Positions 60,940 through 64,000 of a DNA stretch of 64,000 nucleotides are shown one piece after another. The stretch lies in NCBI GenBank assembly GCA_051715425.1, contig JBPXJS010000009.1:124001-188000 (forward strand). Direction: 5' to 3'. The notes below the pieces were generated by a model, which saw nothing but the letters and a program-made list of their open reading frames with translations, was not told the origin of the DNA and made no database searches. The stretch comes from JAJTFA01 sp051715425. GTDB lineage: Bacteria; Bacteroidota; Bacteroidia; UKL13-3. The position numbers and the translations under genes were made by a program. Numbering within the stretch: the first letter of the stretch is position 1; each line of letters starts with the position of its first letter.

Positions 60940-63870
60940 ATGAAAGATTTGAACAGGCTACTTTACACATTGTTTCTGCTGCTGTTACAAACGGGTTTCT
61001 TGTTTGCACAATCCGATTATATAAAATGGAAAAAACCAAATCCCTGGGTTGATTCCGTGTATAACAGGATGACAGAAGACGAGCGAATTTCCCAACTGAT
61101 GATGATTGCAGCTTTTAGTTACCGGGATTCAACGCATATCCGTGATGTGGAATGCCACGTGCGTGAACTTAAAGTAGGTGGTATCATCGTATTTAAGAGT
61201 TCCCCTTATAAACAGGCAACCTTCATCAATAATTATCAAAAACTGGCTTCAATTCCACTCTTAATTGGTATTGATGGAGAGTGGGGACTTTCCATGAGGT
61301 TTGACAGCACTCCGGTTTTCCCGAGGCAAATGGTGTTGGGTGGTGCAAAAGATGAAGAACTAATGTATGATCTTGGGCGGGTAATTGGCCGTCAATGCAA
61401 GCGAATAGGCATACACTGGAATTTTGCACCTGATGTAGACGTAAACAATAATCCGAACAATCCGGTGATAAATGACAGGTCATTTGGAGAAAACAGGCAA
61501 ACCGTGGCAAGATTGGGTATGCAATATGCAAGAGGTATGCAGGATGAGAGAATTATTGCATCCGCCAAACATTTTCCGGGTCATGGTGATACAGAAACTG
61601 ATAGCCATTATGGCTTGCCTGTTGTTAAAGGCGACAGAAAGCGGCTTGATTCATTGGAATTGTATCCGTTTAAAGAACTGATTAATGCAAACGTAATGAG
61701 TGTGATGGTAGCCCACCTCAATGTTCCTGCCCTGGATACCACCCCAAATTTGCCATCCTCACTTTCAAAACAAATGATTACTGAACTGCTCAGGAAAGAA
61801 ATGGGATTTGACGGGCTTGTAATTACCGATGCCCTGAATATGAAAGGTGTGGCAGATTTTTATGGTCCAGGTGAAGTAGCTGCCAAGGCACTGGTAGCAG
61901 GAAATGATGTATTGCTTTTTGTTGAAGATGTTCCTATGGCCATCTCCAGAATAAAGGAGTATCTGGCAAAAGGGGAAATAACCTGGGAGCAGATTGAAAG
62001 AAGTTGTAAAAAAATTCTGGCTGTTAAATATTGGCTGGGGTTAAATAATTATCAGCCCATTAATCTTGATAATTTAACCAACGATTTAAACTGTTGCGAA
62101 ACATACCTGATGACCAAACGGGTAATAAAACAAGGAATTGTAGTGGCGAAGGATGAGGATAAGATTATTCCGATTGAAAACCCGGAGTTGTATCAGATTG
62201 CTGTTGTTTCTCTTGGCTCTTCACAGTTTACCCCATTTCAGGAAATGTGTGCCAACTATATCAGGGCCGATTATTACAGTATTGATAAGGGCGATTCTCC
62301 TGCCTATTTTGACAGCCTGTATCAGGTACTCAACAGATATAACCTCCTGATTGTTTCCCTTCAAAATACCAGCCGCTTTGTGAGCAAACGCCTGGGGCTT
62401 ACCCAACCCCAGGTAGATTTTATGAACCGTTTGCTTGCAACCGGAAAAAAGGTAATTATGGTAAACCATGGCAACCCTTATATACTGAGGCAGTTTACCG
62501 GCTTGCGTAATGTGATTGTGGCCTATGAAGACCTGGAGGAATACAATACCATTTCGGCTCAGGTATTATTTGGTGGAATCAAAGCAGGGGGAAGTTTGCC
62601 TGTTACGGTAAATGAAGAGTTTACCCTCGGGGCGGGAGAAAAAACATCTGCACTTCAGCGTTTTGAATATGTTTATCCGGAAGAAATTGGCATTGATCAC
62701 ACCACATTGGATATGATTGATACCATTGTGGTTGATGCCATTGGAAAAAAAGCAATGCCGGGATGCCAGGTACTTGTTGCCCATGCAGGAAAAGTAATCT
62801 ATCAGAAATCATTTGGCCACCATACGTACGATAGCACCATTGCAGTAAAAAACCATCACCTGTACGATCTCGCTTCTCTTACTAAAATTTTAGCTACTAC
62901 TGTTGCTGTAATGCGTTTGTATGATGATAAAAAAATTAAACTGGATGCGCATCTTGGTGACTATTTGCCCGAACTAAAGGGCACCAATAAGGAAAAGTTA
63001 CGTATTCACGATGTGTTGCTGCATCAGGCCGGTTTGTTTCCGTTTCTTCCCTTGTACAAAAAAACATTGGTAAACGGATCACTTAACCCCATTTTATATA
63101 GCGAAACAGCCGACTCCAATTATACCATTCCGGTAGCAACAAACTTATACCTTCATAAAACGTATTTTCCAATGGTTTGGGAGCAAATAATTTCATCAGA
63201 GGTAAAACATTCGGGCGAGTATGTATACTCCGATATTGGTTTTATTTTGATGAGAAAGGTAGTAGAAAATATCAGCGGAAAAGATTTTGAATCTTTCCTG
63301 GAAGAAGAAATTTATCGCCCGCTAAACTTATCTTCTATGCAGTTTAACCCGCTTCAAAAAGTAAATAATGATTGGCTTGTTCCAACAGAGTTTGATACCA
63401 GTTTCCGCAACCAGTTATTGGATGGAACCGTTCATGACCAAACAGCTGCCATGTTGGGTGGAGTTAGTGGCCATGCCGGACTTTTTGCCAATGCAAATGA
63501 TGTAGCGGTGGTAATGCAAATGTTGCTTAATGGTGGCGAATATGGAGGCAAAAGGGTACTTAAAGAAAGTACGGTGAAGGAGTTTACAAAAAAGCATGGT
63601 AAAGTAAGCAGGAGGGGATTAGGGTTTGATAAACCGGAAACAGATACAAAAAAGGCAAGTCCTGCCAGTCGCCTGGCTTCTCCGCTTACATTCGGGCATA
63701 CCGGATTTACGGGCACCTGTGCCTGGGCAGATCCTAAACACCAACTTGTTTTTGTTTTTTTAAGCAACAGGGTAAACCCTTCTGCCGACAATAAAAAGCT
63801 GATTGACATGAATGTACGCACCCGAATGATGGATGTTGTTTATGAGGTGCTGAGAAAAAACGGGAAATAG
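60940..63870 (+). CDS. GH3 beta-N-acetylhexosaminidase fused to a serine hydrolase
   Basis: The 976-aa protein has a signal peptide (1-22, ending FLFAQ). Residues 25-380 are a GH3 domain: KHFPGHGDTETDSHYGLP (NagZ-type His site near 209) and LVITDALNMKGVADF (Asp nucleophile near 297). Then come a GH3 C-domain (380-570) and a beta-lactamase-like serine hydrolase domain (about 600-976) with S-x-x-K (DLASLTKILATT near 646), Y-S-D (YSDIGFI near 761) and H-T-G (FGHTGFTGTCAW near 919). This fusion is common in Bacteroidota. I infer cell-wall sugar recycling in the periplasm, one half cutting the sugar and the other a penicillin-binding-like acyl enzyme. The ATG at 60940 is preferred over the TTG at 60934. 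Confidence 0.92.
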   Translation: MKDLNRLLYTLFLLLLQTGFLFAQSDYIKWKKPNPWVDSVYNRMTEDERISQLMMIAAFSYRDSTHIRDVECHVRELKVGGIIVFKSSPYKQATFINNYQKLASIPLLIGIDGEWGLSMRFDSTPVFPRQMVLGGAKDEELMYDLGRVIGRQCKRIGIHWNFAPDVDVNNNPNNPVINDRSFGENRQTVARLGMQYARGMQDERIIASAKHFPGHGDTETDSHYGLPVVKGDRKRLDSLELYPFKELINANVMSVMVAHLNVPALDTTPNLPSSLSKQMITELLRKEMGFDGLVITDALNMKGVADFYGPGEVAAKALVAGNDVLLFVEDVPMAISRIKEYLAKGEITWEQIERSCKKILAVKYWLGLNNYQPINLDNLTNDLNCCETYLMTKRVIKQGIVVAKDEDKIIPIENPELYQIAVVSLGSSQFTPFQEMCANYIRADYYSIDKGDSPAYFDSLYQVLNRYNLLIVSLQNTSRFVSKRLGLTQPQVDFMNRLLATGKKVIMVNHGNPYILRQFTGLRNVIVAYEDLEEYNTISAQVLFGGIKAGGSLPVTVNEEFTLGAGEKTSALQRFEYVYPEEIGIDHTTLDMIDTIVVDAIGKKAMPGCQVLVAHAGKVIYQKSFGHHTYDSTIAVKNHHLYDLASLTKILATTVAVMRLYDDKKIKLDAHLGDYLPELKGTNKEKLRIHDVLLHQAGLFPFLPLYKKTLVNGSLNPILYSETADSNYTIPVATNLYLHKTYFPMVWEQIISSEVKHSGEYVYSDIGFILMRKVVENISGKDFESFLEEEIYRPLNLSSMQFNPLQKVNNDWLVPTEFDTSFRNQLLDGTVHDQTAAMLGGVSGHAGLFANANDVAVVMQMLLNGGEYGGKRVLKESTVKEFTKKHGKVSRRGLGFDKPETDTKKASPASRLASPLTFGHTGFTGTCAWADPKHQLVFVFLSNRVNPSADNKKLIDMNVRTRMMDVVYEVLRKNGK

Positions 63871-63952
63871 TAATTCTGTTACATTTATTTCAAACTTAAT
63901 GTGCAATTTTGATGTTTAAATGAGTGCTGTTATGCACATAAAGTAATTCTAC

Positions 63953-64000
63953 ATGAAAATTGGAATAGTTTGTTATCCTACCTATGGAGGAAGTGGTGTT
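63953..64000 (+). CDS. bshA: Bacillithiol glycosyltransferase BshA (5' fragment)
   Basis: Only the first 16 codons are present, encoding MKIGIVCYPTYGGSGV. This is the usual start of BshA, the GT4 enzyme that joins N-acetylglucosamine to L-malate in bacillithiol synthesis, with the donor-site glycine motif GGSGV. The rest is beyond the right edge. An inverted repeat ATGTGCA/TGCACAT (about 63899 and 63932) lies upstream. Confidence 0.75.
   Translation, partial: MKIGIVCYPTYGGSGV

Overview
This window is chromosomal DNA from a member of the Bacteroidota, most likely in the Chitinophagales/Sphingobacteriales part of the phylum. Four large secreted proteins end in type IX secretion (T9SS) C-terminal sorting domains with the YPNPAS/YPNPAG signature. 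Promoters match the Bacteroidota -7 box TAnnTTTG, Shine-Dalgarno sequences are mostly absent, and families typical of the phylum occur (DUF2851, DUF3127, DUF4293, PorT-like barrels, LytS/LytTR pairs, the GH3-serine hydrolase fusion, group II GGGP synthase, BshA). I found no rRNA, tRNA, CRISPR array, prophage or insertion sequence. Gene density is high and no gene-free stretch exceeds about 280 bases.

Layout. 1-8.2 kb: a truncated histidine kinase, a PspC-like protein, DUF2851, an unrecognised 534-aa protein, a DUF6445-like protein, pyrF and two outer-membrane proteins. 8.2-12.2 kb: a 1321-aa T9SS protein with ten tandem Ig-like repeats. 12.3-19.7 kb: housekeeping genes (DedA, LolC/E-type permease, methyltransferase, SpmA/SpmB-like fusion, DUF3127, cysS, an M28 lipoprotein). 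19.7-24.5 kb: a possible redox/stress block of tandem UspA, a receiver-CRP fusion regulator, a PAS histidine kinase, a candidate small RNA and a dihaem cytochrome c. 24.5-28.9 kb: GGGP synthase and the B12-dependent ribonucleotide reductase nrdJ. 29-34.4 kb: two T9SS proteins with nearly identical sorting domains, separated by a decayed LuxR-type regulator tail, then a small lipoprotein. 34.4-45.4 kb: sucD, a TPR protein, an ABC exporter, truA, a thiolase, DUF4293-thiL, a DUF4143 ATPase and aspS. 45.4-57 kb: a 19-copy heptamer array, a LytTR regulator, a 2317-aa T9SS protein, a small unknown protein and a propeller-type LytS kinase. 57-64 kb: tadA, a Mn-type sod, two paralogous small proteins, mutL, a GH3-serine hydrolase fusion and the first codons of bshA.

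How the genes may work together. The clearest candidate for an undescribed system is at 45.6-57.0 kb. A LytTR regulator and a propeller/Y_Y_Y/LytS kinase lie on either side of a giant secreted SBBP/Ig/LamG protein, with a small cytoplasmic protein co-transcribed with the kinase. I infer a sensor-regulator pair split by the surface protein it may control. The second candidate is the histidine kinase + receiver-CRP + UspA + cytochrome c block, with a possible terminated small RNA in the intergenic region. Other points of interest are the SSB-like C-terminal tip of the DUF3127 protein, very short or absent mRNA leaders, and three tail-to-tail gene junctions with no spacer.
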